Translations under genes and position numbers: made by a program
In this document: piece after piece, positions 63,418 to 64,000 of the stretch
Position numbering within the stretch: position 1 is the stretch's first letter
How the letters are laid out: every line of letters starts with the position of its first letter
The notes under the pieces: generated by a model
The model's input: only the letters and a program-made list of their open reading frames with translations
Told to the model about the DNA's origin: nothing
The model's database searches: none
NCBI GenBank assembly: GCA_030068075.1
Contig: CM057826.1
Coordinates: 46,468,558 to 46,532,557 of the forward strand
Source: Paguma larvata
Taxonomy: Eukaryota; Chordata; Mammalia; Carnivora; Viverridae
Length of the DNA stretch: 64,000 nt
Reading direction: 5' to 3'

Positions 63418-63649
63418 TGTTATTTATTATGGTTCATATTTTAGTGGTGAAATCTATTGCCTTTAACAAATAGCAAATTGTTATTTTTAGCTACTCTTTT
63501 ATTCTAAAACTTTAAATTGTCTTATGAATGCCAAACAATGCAAGAGTCCCCCATCTTTAAATGACTTTTAGTGGATTGAATAATCCTATAAAATATAGAT
63601 GTGAATATTAGTCTTATAATCGTCTAAATATTAATTTCCCTCTTAACAG

Positions 63650-63715
63650 GCATGAAGGATATGTACCAAGCAGTTATCTGGTGGAAAAGTCTCCAAATAG
63701 CCTGGAAACCTATGA
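63650..63715 (+). CDS. ITK: ITK coding exon 7: end of SH3 domain
   Basis: Completes Gly216 and codes residues 217-237 plus two bases of Glu238: HEGYVPSSYLVEKSPNSLETY. GYVPSSYL is the closing SH3 strand with the conserved ALYDY-partner Pro and Tyr. Acceptor tcttaacag is preceded by a moderate pyrimidine tract. Donor GTAAGA. 66 bp. The next exon, which would open the SH2 domain with a Trp codon, lies outside the window. Confidence 0.97.
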
Positions 63716-64000
63716 GTAAGATATTTTATTCGTTTTCTAAAAACATGGTATTAAGGTCCTCCTTAGATTAGGAGTAAATTATTGGTTGATTGTAAAATAC
63801 CAGGATTTTTGTCCTTCTAGTACTTTGATCCCTAAATAGACAGTAGAGGAACTCTCTAAATAGTAGAAGGGGCAGATATATGCACCCACCTCCTCTTTTA
63901 TCAGAGAGAGGATTCTAGGATGCCTACGAAGATCGTGGTGAAAGGAAAAGATTCTTCCAAGAATCTTGGTCTTAAGGAGAAAAAAAAAATACTATGAAGA
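63716..64000 (+). other. Start of ITK intron 7
   Basis: 285 bases of intron to the window edge, AT-rich, no feature recognised. Confidence 0.9.

Larger units (their letters stand above)
59467..63649 (+). other. ITK intron 6
   Basis: GTAAGG...TTAACAG. Contains an unrecognised coding-like segment (59,720-60,068), L1M scraps, a reverse SINEC (60,824), a MIR (61,880) and a forward SINEC (63,209). About 61.4-61.88 and 62.1-63.2 kb are unassigned. Confidence 0.85.
29629..63715 (+). other. ITK: ITK gene, 5' part (coding exons 1-7)
   Basis: IL2-inducible T-cell kinase, a TEC-family non-receptor tyrosine kinase acting downstream of the T-cell receptor: recruited to membrane PIP3 and the LAT/SLP-76 complex, phosphorylating PLC-gamma1. 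Seven exons in order give residues 1-237 and part of codon 238: PH domain about 4-111, BTK-type zinc motif about 113-149, proline-rich KKPLPPTPED 154-163, SH3 about 171-231. The SH2 domain would begin at residue 239 in the next exon. SH2, kinase domain and 3' UTR are outside the window. Every splice junction is GT/AG and frame is kept, so nothing suggests a pseudogene. Introns: 1 is 19.9 kb, 2 1.7 kb, 3 2.1 kb, 4 3.2 kb, 5 2.3 kb, 6 4.2 kb. Confidence 0.97.

Overview
The window is mammalian nuclear DNA, most likely from a cat-family (feliform) carnivore. Coding sequence is sparse and split into short exons with GT/AG introns. The intergenic and intronic DNA is full of interspersed repeats. Sixteen copies of a tRNA-derived SINE carry the carnivore SINEC head (consensus close to GGGGCGCCTGGGTGGCTCAG) and a 'GTGCTGACAGCTCAGAGCCTGGAGCCTG' body type that I associate with felids rather than dogs. 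Older MIR, L2, L1 and DNA-transposon copies are typical of placental mammals.

Layout: 1-13.8 kb is intergenic and repeat-rich (L2, L1, a 1.24-kb Tigger element, SINEs, MER20-like). At 13,758-16,450, on the minus strand, lies the complete two-exon coding region of GARIN3 (FAM71B), a 605-residue Golgi/RAB2B-interactor family protein, with its poly(A) signal. At 16.45-29.6 kb is the intergenic space between the two divergent genes. From 29,629 to the right end, on the plus strand, lie the first seven coding exons of ITK, the T-cell TEC-family tyrosine kinase. They encode residues 1-237 plus two bases of codon 238: PH domain, BTK-type zinc motif, proline-rich segment and SH3 domain. The SH2 and kinase domains lie beyond the window. 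All seven exons keep reading frame and splice sites, so the gene looks intact as far as it goes.

This order matches the known mammalian neighbourhood (human 5q33.3: HAVCR2-MED7-FAM71B-ITK-CYFIP2). GARIN3 and ITK are not functionally linked; they are simply neighbours, one testis-biased and one lymphoid. I found no bacterial-type operon, CRISPR array, tRNA or rRNA gene. I found no clearly new biological system. The points most worth a second look are an ETS-RUNX composite motif just upstream of ITK exon 1, an unrecognised coding-like segment in ITK intron 6 (about 59.72-60.07 kb), a 12-bp tandem expansion inside a MIR, and a pair of related Tigger elements.
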